A stretch of 50,989 nucleotides of DNA from JADGHX01 sp035760965 (lineage in GTDB: Bacteria; Pseudomonadota; Gammaproteobacteria; Steroidobacterales; Steroidobacteraceae). Numbering within the stretch: the stretch's first letter is position 1; each line of letters begins with the position of its first letter. The notes below the pieces were generated by a model, which worked only from the letters and a program-made list of their open reading frames with translations, was not told the DNA's origin and did no database searches. Below are positions 1 to 8,347 of the stretch, piece after piece. Position numbers and translations under genes: made by a program. The DNA is taken from positions 1 through 50,989 of the forward strand of contig DASTRY010000020.1 of the NCBI GenBank assembly GCA_035760965.1, written 5' to 3'.

Positions 1-134
1 CGACGGGCATTTGGCTCTACAAGCCCACGGCCGTGCCGGAGCCGACCGCGCTGGCGCTGTTCGGGTTGGGTCTTGTGGGAGTCGGCCTGATCCGGCGGCG
101 CTCCGCCACTCTTCGTTCGGCCTGCGCCGCGTAG
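1..134 (+). CDS. C-terminal end of a PEP-CTERM sorted surface protein (5' end outside window)
   Basis: The open frame from base 3 ends at the TAG at 132-134. Its last residues show the exosortase signal: VPEPTALAL, a hydrophobic stretch rich in G, L and V, then an RRR cluster and a short tail. In PEP-CTERM proteins this signal directs export, cleavage near the PEP box and surface or extracellular-matrix attachment by an EpsH/XrtA-type exosortase. Only about 43 residues are present, so the functional domain cannot be judged. A strong hairpin follows the stop at 169-202. Confidence 0.85.
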   Translation, partial: TGIWLYKPTAVPEPTALALFGLGLVGVGLIRRRSATLRSACAA

Positions 135-168
135 CGTCGGGCGAGCTGGAGCGCGCATGACTGTCGAG

Positions 169-202
169 GAACGGAGCAGGAGCGGATGCTCCTGCTCCGT
201 TC
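169..202 (+). terminator. Strong hairpin, probable terminator of the PEP-CTERM gene
   Basis: A perfect 15-bp stem (GAACGGAGCAGGAGC at 169-183 and its complement at 188-202) closes on a GGAT tetraloop, 35 bases after the PEP-CTERM stop codon. The bases after the stem on the plus strand (TCTCTCG) are only moderately T-rich. It may also act on minus-strand transcripts. Confidence 0.75.
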
Positions 203-231
203 TCTCGCTGAGAGGCGGCAGGCCACTCCTT

Positions 232-888
232 AGCCTGCGGATGGGGCGGCTGAACGCCCTCACCCTCGCCGACGACACCGGTCAGCACCTTGAACGGGCA
301 GTCCCACGGGTCCGTGAAAGTGGCATTTGGATCGGCGCCGTGATCGAGCAGCGCCGCCGCAACGGCGAGCGCGTTCGTCTCGCTGCCAGGCAAGCGCGAG
401 TACGCCAAGTAGAGGAGCGGTTCGCGCATGAGCGGCCCTCCTTTGACTCGCGCCGCATCGGGATCGCGCTGCAGGCGACGCCTGACTTCCGCGACATTCC
501 CCGTCGCGATGGCGATGTAGAGATCGTCGGTGCCGAGATCCGGCCAGCGCGCGAGGATGCGCGCGGCGGCGGTTTGATCTCCCTGCCAGGTGACCGTGCG
601 GAGAATCATTTCGACGCGCTCCGCGAGCAAGCGGCGTGCGAGCGCCGCGTCTTCGAGGGCGCGGCGCAGTGCCATCCAACCTGAGAAACCGTATTCGCGT
701 GCGAGTGCGAGCTGGACGTAGCGCAATCCCAGGGCGCTGTCGCGCAACGCGAGTGTGTCGGGGTTGTCCGCCGCGTCGCCCATCGCTGCGCGAAATCGCG
801 CAATGGCCTGCGCGTCACCGTCGCGAAGGGTTTTGAGCCAGCGTTTGGCCTCTTTCTTGAGGAGTTCGCGCTGAGTGTTCGGCTCATC
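232..888 (-). pseudogene. Ankyrin-like protein gene remnant, lacking a clear start and its C-terminal part
   Basis: In the frame whose codons begin at 888, 885 and so on, the translation is protein-like: ELLKKEAKRWLKTLRDGDA near the start, then LALAREYGFSGWMALRR, DLYIAIATGNVAEV, LLDHGADPNATF and GEGEGVQPPHPQA. This order is typical of a bacterial ankyrin-repeat family. After PHPQA, near 232, the expected second helix of the repeat (ARLLLDAGADPN-like) is missing, and the frame runs on without a stop into the left edge, antisense to the PEP-CTERM gene. No ATG lies in frame at the N-terminus; the nearest ATG (885-887) is in another frame. I read this as a gene that lost both ends. Confidence 0.6.
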
Positions 889-1139
889 GATTACTTCCTT
901 CCGTAACGCCTGGTGTCCGCTGAAAACAGGCCGGAAGAAAGATCCGAGAAGGTCGAGCCTTCGGTGGGCGGGAGCCAGCTCCCTTGCCGCGGACAGGAGG
1001 CGCCCCACAGCGCGCTGCGCGGGATGATCGAGGGGGAGCGATGTGCTGTCAATCAAGGTTCGTCGGAGAGTCGGGCTCGCGTTGCGACTTGGAGGTCACA
1101 CCATGCAGGATCGTCCACCTATCACGCGCAGATCATTTG

Positions 1140-1346
1140 ATGACGTATCCCATGAACATCAAGCCCATCAAGACGACGGCGGACTACCGCGCGGCGCTCA
1201 AGGAAATCGAGCTCCTGATGACCGCGAAGGCCAATACACCCGAGGGAGACCGGCTCGACGTGCTGGCGACGCTTGTCGAGGCGTATGAGCGCACTCACTT
1301 CGCCATAGGCCTTCCGCGAGGCGATCCACTCGCCACCTCCCTTTGA
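1140..1346 (+). pseudogene. Truncated HigA/COG5499-type antitoxin, N-terminal domain only
   Basis: From ATG 1140 (or ATG 1152) the product reads MNIKPIKTTADYRAALKEI, followed by TPEGDRLDVLATLVEAYE and RTHF. This is the N-terminal half of the HigA-like antitoxin family that normally continues into a helix-turn-helix domain. Here the family pattern is lost right after HF and the frame stops about 13 residues later, so the DNA-binding part is absent. A complete homologue would be about 120-140 residues; this one is 64-68. The DNA just upstream has no convincing HigB toxin frame. No good ribosome binding site is visible. Confidence 0.6.
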
Positions 1347-1516
1347 AGCCCAAACCCGAGCGCCGCGCGAGGTACGCGCCCGGAACGGTTAGTACAGCAT
1401 TCTTTTGAACCAAGAATGGCGCATCTGCTTCATGCGACAATTGAAATGCATCAGATATGGCCGCAACGGGTTGCTGCACTGATCGACGAATCCGTGAATC
1501 CCGAACGAAGAGAATC

Positions 1517-1843
1517 ATGATGAGAGCGAAGCGACTTCGGCCGGTCCACGCCGGCGATATTCTGGCCCATGACTTCATGGAGCCTCTCGGCCTGAGCTCC
1601 TACCAGCTCGCGAAGGAGCTTGGTGTGTCTGTACCCACCGTCACTAAGATCGTGCGCCGACGCGGCGCCGTGACGGCGGAGATGGCACTTCGCCTCTCTC
1701 GCTACTTCGGCACGACAGCGCAGCTCTGGCAAAACCTGCAAAGCCAGTACGATCTCGAGATCGCGAGTCAGAAGATCGGCAAGAAGGTCGAACGCACGAT
1801 TCAGCCGTTGAAGCGCCCGGACTCGGCAGAGCGCGCTGCCTGA
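1517..1843 (+). CDS. higA: HigA/VapI-family antitoxin, XRE-type DNA-binding protein
   Basis: The 108-residue product matches the addiction-module antidote family. It opens with RLRPVHAGDILAHDFMEPLG, then the helix-turn-helix (SSYQLAKELGVSVPTVTKIV), and ends with LRLSRYFGTTAQLWQNLQSQ and the YDLEIA segment typical of this family. Such proteins neutralise a RelE-like mRNA interferase and repress their own operon. ATG 1517 is preceded by AAGAGA; ATG 1520 is an alternative. The usual partner toxin directly upstream is missing, so it is either an orphan antitoxin or a regulator. It sits beside a second, broken antitoxin gene, which suggests a decayed toxin-antitoxin locus. Confidence 0.85.
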   Translation: MMRAKRLRPVHAGDILAHDFMEPLGLSSYQLAKELGVSVPTVTKIVRRRGAVTAEMALRLSRYFGTTAQLWQNLQSQYDLEIASQKIGKKVERTIQPLKRPDSAERAA

Positions 1844-2003
1844 GCAGTCCCACGCCTGAGCGCGCAGTTCGGTCCACGAACGTGCCAATCTTTCTACACC
1901 TCAGCTGACTCAGATCCCGCCTGGTTTCTCTGCCCGCAGTCACGACAACTGCGCATTCCCAGTTCAACAAAGAAACGCGTGCCGCGGCGGAAATAGGGAA
2001 ACA

Positions 2004-2076
2004 TGGGGTGGGAGGGAATCGAACCCTCGACCAGCGGATTAAAAGTCCGATGCTCTACCGACTGAGCTACCACCCC
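2004..2076 (-). tRNA. tRNA-Lys (anticodon TTT)
   Basis: The minus strand folds as a 73-nt tRNA: 5' acceptor GGGGTGG pairs with CCACCCC, the D-arm contains TAGCTCAGTCGGTAGAGC, the anticodon loop is CTTTTAA with anticodon TTT, and the T-arm contains GGTTCGATTCC. The discriminator base is A. CCA is not encoded; TGT follows. It lies 47 bases downstream of queC on the same strand. Confidence 0.95.
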
Positions 2077-2123
2077 GGCGGGTGCGGGGCCGGAGGGGGC
2101 CCCGCGCGGGGGCGCGCATGATA

Positions 2124-2804
2124 CTACAGCGGCCGGTAGCGGGTGGGATCCGGAAGGCCGGCGGCGGCGAAGCCCGACTGTCGGATGCGGCAGGAGTCGC
2201 AGCGTCCGCAGGCGCGGCCCTCGGCGTCGGCCTGGTAGCACGACACGGTCGCCGCGAAGTCCACGCCGAGACGCGTGCCCTCGCGGATGATGTCGGTTTT
2301 CGCGAGCGTGATCAGCGGCGCATGAATGCGGCAGGGATGGCCCTCCACGCCCGCCTTCGTCGCGCGCGCCGCGAGCTGCTCGAAGGCGGCGATGAACTCG
2401 GGACGACAATCGGGGTAGCCGCTGTAGTCCACCGCATTGACGCCGATGAAGATATCGCGCGCGGCCAGCACCTCCGCCCAGCCGAGCGCGAGCGCCAGCA
2501 TCATCGTGTTCCGCGCCGGAACATATGTCACCGGAATTCCCGTGGTCGGCACCTCCGGGACCGCGATCCCGGGATCCGTGAGCGCCGAGCCTCCGATGCC
2601 GGCGAGATCCACGTGCATGACGCGGTGATCGCGGGCCCCCAGCGAAGCCGCCACGCGCTTTGCGGCGTTCAGCTCGGCGGAGTGTCGCTGCCCGTAGGCC
2701 ACCGACAGCGCGTAACACTCGAACCCTTGCGAACGCGCAATCGCCAGCGTCGTCGCCGAATCGAGCCCGCCGGACAACAGCACCACCGCGCGTTGCGCTG
2801 ACAT
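2124..2804 (-). CDS. queC: 7-cyano-7-deazaguanine synthase QueC
   Basis: QueC converts 7-carboxy-7-deazaguanine to preQ0 with ATP and ammonia, in queuosine tRNA-modification synthesis. The 226-residue product has the PP-loop motif VLLSGGLDSATTLAIA at its N-terminus, the PARNTMMLALALGWAE segment, and near the C-terminus the zinc-binding cysteines (C in VSCYQA, then CGRCDSC). Start ATG 2802-2804 gives MSAQRAVVLLSGG, the usual short N-terminus. It lies 4 bases after queE, so the two are co-transcribed. Whether queF or other pathway genes are elsewhere cannot be seen here. Confidence 0.95.
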   Translation of the reverse strand: MSAQRAVVLLSGGLDSATTLAIARSQGFECYALSVAYGQRHSAELNAAKRVAASLGARDHRVMHVDLAGIGGSALTDPGIAVPEVPTTGIPVTYVPARNTMMLALALGWAEVLAARDIFIGVNAVDYSGYPDCRPEFIAAFEQLAARATKAGVEGHPCRIHAPLITLAKTDIIREGTRLGVDFAATVSCYQADAEGRACGRCDSCRIRQSGFAAAGLPDPTRYRPL

Positions 2805-2808
2805 CGCT

Positions 2809-3450
2809 CTACTTCCCCGGCGTATTGCCCCACAGATACTTGTGGAGCTGAATCTGAAAGCGTACAGGCAAGCGATCTTCGAGAATCCAGTCCGCGAGAT
2901 CGCGCGCCGCGAGCTGCTCGTGGCTCGGTGAGAACAGCACCGTGCAGCGCGACGGCAGGTCGAGCTCGGCGATCTTCGCCCGGCTCCACTCATAGTCCTC
3001 GCGCCCGCAGATCACGAACTTCACGAGGTCCTTGGAGCCGAGGCGCGCGAGCTCGTCGTACCGATTGCGCGATTCTTCACCCGAGCCCGGGGTCTTCACG
3101 TCCGCGACGATCACGACGCGCGGATCGACGGACTCGAGCGACATCGCCCCGCTCGTCTCCAGCGACACGCGATGCCCGCAATCTGCCAACAGCCGCAGCA
3201 GCTCGACGCAGTTCTTCTGCGCCAGGGGCTCGCCACCCGTCACGCACACATGCTTCGCGCCGAGCTCCTGAACGCGCGCGAGAATGGCATCGATCTCCCA
3301 CCACTCGCCGCCGTGAAACGCGTACGCGGTATCACAGTACTGGCAGCGCAGCGGGCAGCCGGTCAGACGAACGAACGTGGTCGGGATGCCTGCAGTATCC
3401 GCTTCGCCCTGCAGGGAATAGAAGATCTCGGTGATTTTGAGCCGCGCCAC
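2809..3450 (-). CDS. queE: 7-carboxy-7-deazaguanine synthase QueE (radical SAM)
   Basis: QueE makes 7-carboxy-7-deazaguanine from 6-carboxytetrahydropterin by radical SAM chemistry, the step before QueC. The 213-residue product starts at GTG 3450 with ARLKITEIFYSLQGE, carries the 4Fe-4S cluster cysteines CPLRCQYC near residue 32, and the substrate/SAM motif VTGGEPLAQ. The C-terminus (RFQIQLHKYLWG) is also typical. It is encoded between cpoB and queC in one minus-strand operon, with gaps of 6 and 4 bases. Confidence 0.95.
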   Translation of the reverse strand: MARLKITEIFYSLQGEADTAGIPTTFVRLTGCPLRCQYCDTAYAFHGGEWWEIDAILARVQELGAKHVCVTGGEPLAQKNCVELLRLLADCGHRVSLETSGAMSLESVDPRVVIVADVKTPGSGEESRNRYDELARLGSKDLVKFVICGREDYEWSRAKIAELDLPSRCTVLFSPSHEQLAARDLADWILEDRLPVRFQIQLHKYLWGNTPGK

Positions 3451-3456
3451 AGCACC

Positions 3457-4200
3457 TCAGCGTGCGCCGGCCGGGATGCGCGCAAGACGATCCGTCGCGA
3501 GCTTCGCGGCATCCGTGTCCGGAAATCGGCGCACGACCTCGTTGAGCGTAGTGCGCGCTTCCCCATAGCGCTTCAGCTCGAATTGCGAGAACCCGAGCTT
3601 CAGCAGCGCATCAGGCGCCTTGCGGGAGTTCGGATAGCGCTCGCCGACCGCGCGAAAGGCGGCGGCGGCCTGATCGAAATCGCGCGTCACGTAGTACGCC
3701 TCGCCGAGCCAGTACTGCGCATTGTCCGCCAGCGACCCGTTCGGATACTGCGTGAGATAAGAGCGGAATCCGGTGATGGCCGCCGGATAGTTCGAATTCT
3801 TCAACGCATCGAACGCCTGCGTGTATGCCGCCTGCTCACCCGACGCACCGGCCGCGCCGGACGGCACCGGAGATCCAGGCACCCCCGCACTGCCACCGCC
3901 GGCGGACACCGCGCTCAGCCGCTTGTCGAGGTCCGCATACAGGTCGCGCTGCTGCTTCTTCAGCGCCTCGTTGGCGTTCTCCAGCTCCTCGACGCGCCCA
4001 CGCAACTTGCGGACATCTTCCTGCGCCGCGTCCAACCGCTGCGCCATGTCGAGCAGACTCTGATTCGATACGACCCGCTCGATGCGTCCGACGCGACCGT
4101 CGAGGTCCGCCAGCTTCAACTGCACCGGGTCTTCCGCAGGATTGGTCGCGCACCCGGCAACCAAAGACGACACCAACAGCGCTCCACCCAGCCGACGCAT
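3457..4200 (-). CDS. cpoB: CpoB/YbgF, Tol-associated cell-division coordinator
   Basis: CpoB links peptidoglycan synthesis with Tol-Pal-driven outer-membrane constriction at the septum and acts in the periplasm. The 247-residue protein has an N-terminal export signal ending in LVAGC, which reads as a lipobox, unlike the soluble E. coli protein. It is followed by a coiled coil (about 30-95, rich in L, E, R and Q), a Gly/Ala/Pro/Ser linker, and three TPR-like repeats in the last 120 residues (e.g. YPNGSLADNAQYWLGEAYYV). It is the last gene of the tol cluster, directly before queE, as in many Gammaproteobacteria. Confidence 0.9.
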   Translation of the reverse strand: MRRLGGALLVSSLVAGCATNPAEDPVQLKLADLDGRVGRIERVVSNQSLLDMAQRLDAAQEDVRKLRGRVEELENANEALKKQQRDLYADLDKRLSAVSAGGGSAGVPGSPVPSGAAGASGEQAAYTQAFDALKNSNYPAAITGFRSYLTQYPNGSLADNAQYWLGEAYYVTRDFDQAAAAFRAVGERYPNSRKAPDALLKLGFSQFELKRYGEARTTLNEVVRRFPDTDAAKLATDRLARIPAGAR

Positions 4201-4294
4201 GACTCACCTCGCGATAGGCGCGCCCGCCGCGCGCACCCGCTGACTCAGGCGCAGTGGGCCGGTGGGCTCACTGCGCGCTCATTCCTACCGGCGC

Positions 4295-4823
4295 TTACTG
4301 CGCCAGATACACGATCTCGACGCGGCGATTCTTCGCCCACGCCGCTTCATCGCTGCCCGCGACGGCCGGACGCTCTTCACCGTAGCTCACGGTGGAGATC
4401 TGCGATTCGGTCGCCCCCTGCAGCAACAACGCACGACGCACGGCTTGTGCCCGGCGCTCGCCGAGGCCGATGTTGTACTCGCGCGAGCCGCGCTCGTCCG
4501 TGTGTCCCTCGAGGCGCACCTTGATGCCGCCGCGGCTCGCGAGGTACTTGGCGTGCGCGGCCACGATGTCCGTGCCCTCGCCGCGAATCTCGCTGCTATC
4601 GAAGTCGAAATAGATGGTGCGCTTGGCGAGCAGCCCTTCCATCGGGCCCGGGGCCTCGGCGCCCTCTTCCGTCGACTGCGCCTGACCCACGCCCGAGGTG
4701 TCCGCCCCGGAATCCTGCGACGTGTTCGTGGCCGAAGCGTCCGGCTTCTGCGCTTTCGGGCCGCACGCGGCCAACCCGATCGACGCCGCCACCACCATCA
4801 ACAGTACAAGCGTTTTACGCATT
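4295..4823 (-). CDS. pal: Peptidoglycan-associated lipoprotein Pal
   Basis: Pal tethers the outer membrane to peptidoglycan and is the outer-membrane partner of TolB. ATG 4821-4823 gives MRKTLVLLMVVAASIGLAAC, a lipoprotein signal with the lipobox LAAC. After an acidic, Ser/Thr-rich linker comes the OmpA-like domain: YFDFDSSEIRGEG, LEGHTDERGSREYNIGLGE (diaminopimelate-binding region) and NRRVEIVYL at the end. At about 175 residues the length is normal. It lies between tolB and cpoB. Confidence 0.95.
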
Positions 4824-4927
4824 AATTTCGCTCCCGATATCCCCACCGCTCACGCGGCACGCGCTTTCTATCACACGGGCCGTCATCGCACGACCCACGA
4901 TCATCCGGCGTCGCGAGCCCGCGACGC

Positions 4928-6262
4928 TCATTGAGTGAAGGGACCCCACACGGGTTCCCTCACTTGCCCCAGATCGAACTTCAGCCGTTGCTGCACCTGA
5001 CCGTCGACGGACACGGTGTTGAGCGTGCTCCGCCCACCTTCCGAGCTCGAATAGATCAGGACGGCGCCGTTCGGCGCGAAGCTCGGCGACTCGTCCTGAC
5101 GGCCGTTCGAGAGCACCTGCACCGCACCGCTCGCGAGGTCCTGAACGGCGATGCGATAGTTGCCGCCATCGAGGGTCACCATGGCGAGCTTCGTGCCGTC
5201 GGGGCTGATCCGCGGCCGCGCGCTATACGTGCTGCCGAACGTGATGCGCTTCGGCCGCTCGCCGGGCTTCGCGGCCACCTTGTAGATCTGCGGCCCGCCC
5301 GCGCGGTCCGACGTGAAGTAGAGCGACTGTCCATCGGGGCTCCACACGGCTTCCGTGTCGATCGACGGGTCGTCCGTGATGCGCTGAAGTGCCTGGGACT
5401 GCAGATCCAGGATGTAGATATCCGGATTGCCGGCCGTGCCGCCGAGCGTCAGGGCGAGCCGCTTCCCGTCCGGCGAGAACGAGGGCGCGCCGTTGATGCC
5501 GGCGCGCGCCGAGACGCGCGAGCGCTCGCCCGTGCGGACCCGCTGCACATAGACCGAGGAGTGCCGTCCCTCGAAAGAGACATACGCGATCCACTGACCA
5601 TCCGCAGACCAGGCGGGTGACATCAACGGGTACCGCGACTCGAGCACCGGCCGATAGTTCTCGCCGTCCGCATCCGCGATGAAGAGCTGATAGCGCTGAT
5701 TCGGCGGCGAGCCATCCATCGACACGTACGCGATGCGCGTCGCGAACGCCCCGCGCACGCCGATGATCTTCTCGTACACCGCATCGCTCACGCGATGCGC
5801 GGCATTGCGCAGCGCCGCCGGCGGACCGGTGAAGCGCTGGCTGCCCATCGTCTGACCCGTCAGCAGATTCAGCAGCTCGTAATCGACGGCGAGCTGCCCG
5901 TCCGGCAGCGCCGTCACGCGCCCGACGACCATGTAGTCGCTGCCGTCCGCGTGCCAGTCCGCGACGACGACGTCCTGCGCGCGCGTCGGCGTCGTCTTCA
6001 TTTGCGTGCGCGGCAGCGGCTTGAAGCGGCCGCTGCCCGCGAGGTCGTGCTCGACGACGCCGGCCACGTCCAATCCGCCATCCCCCGGCACCGCGCGCGC
6101 AAACGGCACGATCGCGATCGGGATGGGATTGGTGACGCCCTGTGTGATCTCGATCTGCAATTGCGCGTGAGCCGGCCAGGCAACGCAGACGGCGAGCGCC
6201 AGCGTCACGGAGCGGATCCACGCGGACAGTTTCAGAAGGTTCACGATTCGGGCGTTCTGCAT
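4928..6262 (-). CDS. tolB: Tol-Pal system protein TolB
   Basis: TolB is the periplasmic beta-propeller that binds Pal and receives energy-dependent signals through TolA. The 444-residue product has a signal peptide (ALAVCVAWPAHA, cleavage before QLQIEIT), an N-terminal alpha/beta domain (about 25-165), and a C-terminal six-bladed propeller with repeated units such as PAWSADGQWIAYVSFE, PSFSPDGKRLALTL and AVWSPDGQSLYFTSDRAGG. The start ATG 6260-6262 lies 8 bases after the tolA stop. Length and order are normal for the family. Confidence 0.95.
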   Translation of the reverse strand: MQNARIVNLLKLSAWIRSVTLALAVCVAWPAHAQLQIEITQGVTNPIPIAIVPFARAVPGDGGLDVAGVVEHDLAGSGRFKPLPRTQMKTTPTRAQDVVVADWHADGSDYMVVGRVTALPDGQLAVDYELLNLLTGQTMGSQRFTGPPAALRNAAHRVSDAVYEKIIGVRGAFATRIAYVSMDGSPPNQRYQLFIADADGENYRPVLESRYPLMSPAWSADGQWIAYVSFEGRHSSVYVQRVRTGERSRVSARAGINGAPSFSPDGKRLALTLGGTAGNPDIYILDLQSQALQRITDDPSIDTEAVWSPDGQSLYFTSDRAGGPQIYKVAAKPGERPKRITFGSTYSARPRISPDGTKLAMVTLDGGNYRIAVQDLASGAVQVLSNGRQDESPSFAPNGAVLIYSSSEGGRSTLNTVSVDGQVQQRLKFDLGQVREPVWGPFTQ

Positions 6263-6269
6263 GAGCGAT

Positions 6270-7136
6270 TCAGTCCTGTGGCTTGAAACGGATTTCGAGC
6301 TCGCGCTCGAAGAGCGCCGGGTCCGGCGGCGGCGGCAGGGGCGATGCGCGGATCACCGCGTCCTCGATCGACTGGCGCACGGCGGCATCGCCGTTGCAGT
6401 CGCCCACCTTCACGCTCGTCACCGCACCTCCGGGCACTTGGGTGACGTGGACCACGCAATCGATCCCGGGTTTCGCGGACGGCGGCCGGATCCACGCGCG
6501 CTGGATGCGATTGGCAATCTGGCCGATCCAGCTGGACATGGCGCTGCTCGAACGCAATGCGTTCAGGCGCTCCTCGGCTTCGAGACTGCGCCGCAGATCG
6601 GCCTCGCGCGCCGCGCGCGCCTTCTCTTCTTCGGCCTTGCGCTTCGCCTCCTCCGCCTTGCGCTTCTCTTCGGCCTGGCGTTTGGCCTCGGCGATGCGCT
6701 TCTGTTCCTCTTCCTGCCGCTTGCGCTCGGCCTCCTCGCGCGCCCGCTGCTCGGCGGCGGCTTTCTCCTCCGCCTCCTTCTTCTCGAGCGCGATGCGCGC
6801 CTCTTCGGCACGCCGCGCCTCTTCCTGCTTCTGCTGCTCTTCCTGCGCGCGCTGCGCCACTTCCTCCGGCGTCGGCGACGGCGGCCCCACGTCTTCGACA
6901 GGTTCGGGTGGCGGCGGCTCGGGCTCCGGCGGCGGAGAGAGCGGCGTTGCCGCCGGCTTCACCGGCTGCAGGTCCTGCTCGCTCACGACGGTGCCCTCGA
7001 TGGCGAGCGTCGGAGTCACGGGCTTCGACTGCTTCTGATACGCGTAAAAGCCATAGGCGAGCGCGCCGATCACCGCGGCGTGCAGCAATATCGCCTGCGT
7101 GAGGCCAATCCACCGATCGCTCTTGCGCTCGATCAT
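6270..7136 (-). CDS. tolA: Tol-Pal system protein TolA
   Basis: TolA spans the periplasm and couples the TolQ-TolR motor to TolB and Pal. The 288-residue product has one N-terminal transmembrane helix (IGLTQAILLHAAVIGALAYG), a proline-rich segment (PPPEPEPPPPEP), a long charged helix of E, A, K, R and Q (about 85-185), and a C-terminal globular domain beginning near SSAMSSWIGQIANRIQ with the cysteine pair DCVV and GDCNGD. The central helix is highly repetitive and may be a site of length variation. Confidence 0.92.
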   Translation of the reverse strand: MIERKSDRWIGLTQAILLHAAVIGALAYGFYAYQKQSKPVTPTLAIEGTVVSEQDLQPVKPAATPLSPPPEPEPPPPEPVEDVGPPSPTPEEVAQRAQEEQQKQEEARRAEEARIALEKKEAEEKAAAEQRAREEAERKRQEEEQKRIAEAKRQAEEKRKAEEAKRKAEEEKARAAREADLRRSLEAEERLNALRSSSAMSSWIGQIANRIQRAWIRPPSAKPGIDCVVHVTQVPGGAVTSVKVGDCNGDAAVRQSIEDAVIRASPLPPPPDPALFERELEIRFKPQD

Positions 7137-7156
7137 TCAGCGGCACCCGCTCCCAC

Positions 7157-7618
7157 TCAGCTCTTCGTGCCGCGCTTCGCGCCGGGCTTGCGGTCTTGGT
7201 CGAGCGCATCGGTGACGAAACCGACCTTCTTCGCACCGGAGTGTTGCAGGATCACCATCGCCGCCACCACGCGACCGTAGGGGATCGTTTCGTCCGCCTT
7301 CACCAGCACGGCGCGCTCAGGCGCGCGGCGCAGGGCCGCGGCGACGCGCGCACCCACCGTGTCCTCGTCGATCGGCGCGTTCGGCGAGCCCCCGACATTC
7401 AGATAGAGCTTGCCGGCCTTGTCGATCGAGAGCACGAGCGGCTCCTGCGCTTCGGGCGGCAGCGGCTCCGCGCCTGCCTTCGGCAGGTCCACCTTGATTC
7501 CCTGCGCCAGAAGCGGCGCCGTCACCATGAAGATGATCAGCAAGACCAGCATGACGTCGATGTACGGCACGACGTTGATCTCGCCCATCAGCCTGCGACC
7601 GCGTGAGAGTTGCGCCAT
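7157..7618 (-). CDS. tolR: Tol-Pal system protein TolR (ExbD family)
   Basis: TolR forms the proton channel of the Tol motor together with TolQ in the inner membrane. The 153-residue protein has the usual GEINVVPYIDVMLVLLIIFM segment near residue 12, with the essential membrane aspartate in YIDVML. The periplasmic domain ends with the motif IPYGRVVAAMVILQHSGAKK and a short basic tail. Its start is 4 bases after the tolQ stop. Confidence 0.95.
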   Translation of the reverse strand: MAQLSRGRRLMGEINVVPYIDVMLVLLIIFMVTAPLLAQGIKVDLPKAGAEPLPPEAQEPLVLSIDKAGKLYLNVGGSPNAPIDEDTVGARVAAALRRAPERAVLVKADETIPYGRVVAAMVILQHSGAKKVGFVTDALDQDRKPGAKRGTKS

Positions 7619-7621
7619 GGG

Positions 7622-8347
7622 TCAGACTCCGTGGACGGCGGCAGCCGCGCCGCTCGACTGCGTATTGCTCCCCGGTGTGCGGGAAACGTGCCGTTGCAGG
7701 ATGGTGGAGAACTCTTCCATGAACGCGGCGTAGCGCACTTCGAGGCGCCCTACCTGATCGGCGAAGCGGTTGAAGCCCACCACCGCCGGAATGGCCGCGA
7801 AGAGGCCGACCGCTGTCGCGACGAGCGCTTCGGCGATACCGGGCGCCACCATCGCGAGCGTCGCCTGCTGCACATTTCCGAGCCCGGTGAAGGCATTCAT
7901 GATGCCCCACACCGTGCCGAAGAGGCCGACGTACGGGCTCGTCGAGCCGACCGTCGCGAGCGTCGCGAGGCTGTGCTCGAGGCGATCGATCTCCTTCAAC
8001 TGCGCCACGTGCATCGCGCGGCGCGAGCCTTCGAGAATCTGGTCCGACGGGATGCCGCCCTGCGCGCGCAGCCGCGCGAACTCGCGGAAGCCGAACTCGA
8101 AGATGCTCGCCATGCCGGTCGCGCCGCCACGCGCTTCGATGCCGCGATACAGCTGCGAGAGGTCCCCGCCCGACCAGAAGTGCTGCTCGAAGCTGTCCGC
8201 CTCGCGCCGCGCGCGGTTGATGACGAGGCGCTTCCGGAAAATGATCGCCCACGAGACGAGCGACGCGAGCGCCAGCATCCCGATGACGATCTGCACCGGA
8301 ATCGTCGCTTCGGCGACGAGCCGGATGATCGAGAGCTGCGGGTTCAT
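7622..8347 (-). CDS. tolQ: Tol-Pal system protein TolQ (ExbB family)
   Basis: TolQ is the polytopic stator subunit that, with TolR, uses the proton gradient to energise TolA. The 241-residue product has three membrane segments: near residues 12-35 (IPVQIVIGMLALASLVSWA), about 135-160 (SPYVGLFGTVWGIMNAFTG) and about 170-195 (GIAEALVATAVGLFAAIPAV). The last two are the conserved channel helices of ExbB/TolQ proteins. The ATG start overlaps the ybgC stop by four bases (ATGA), showing translational coupling. Confidence 0.95.
   Translation of the reverse strand: MNPQLSIIRLVAEATIPVQIVIGMLALASLVSWAIIFRKRLVINRARREADSFEQHFWSGGDLSQLYRGIEARGGATGMASIFEFGFREFARLRAQGGIPSDQILEGSRRAMHVAQLKEIDRLEHSLATLATVGSTSPYVGLFGTVWGIMNAFTGLGNVQQATLAMVAPGIAEALVATAVGLFAAIPAVVGFNRFADQVGRLEVRYAAFMEEFSTILQRHVSRTPGSNTQSSGAAAAVHGV

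Noticed and set aside
606..887. Minus-strand frame starting MSRTLSANSSRK as a small protein
   Set aside because: It is one frame off the ankyrin-like frame and its residues (S, T, R, A) show no family pattern.
1055..1139. A HigB toxin end upstream of the truncated antitoxin
   Set aside because: Only a short RFVG string is similar and the rest does not match, so the evidence is too weak to call a gene.
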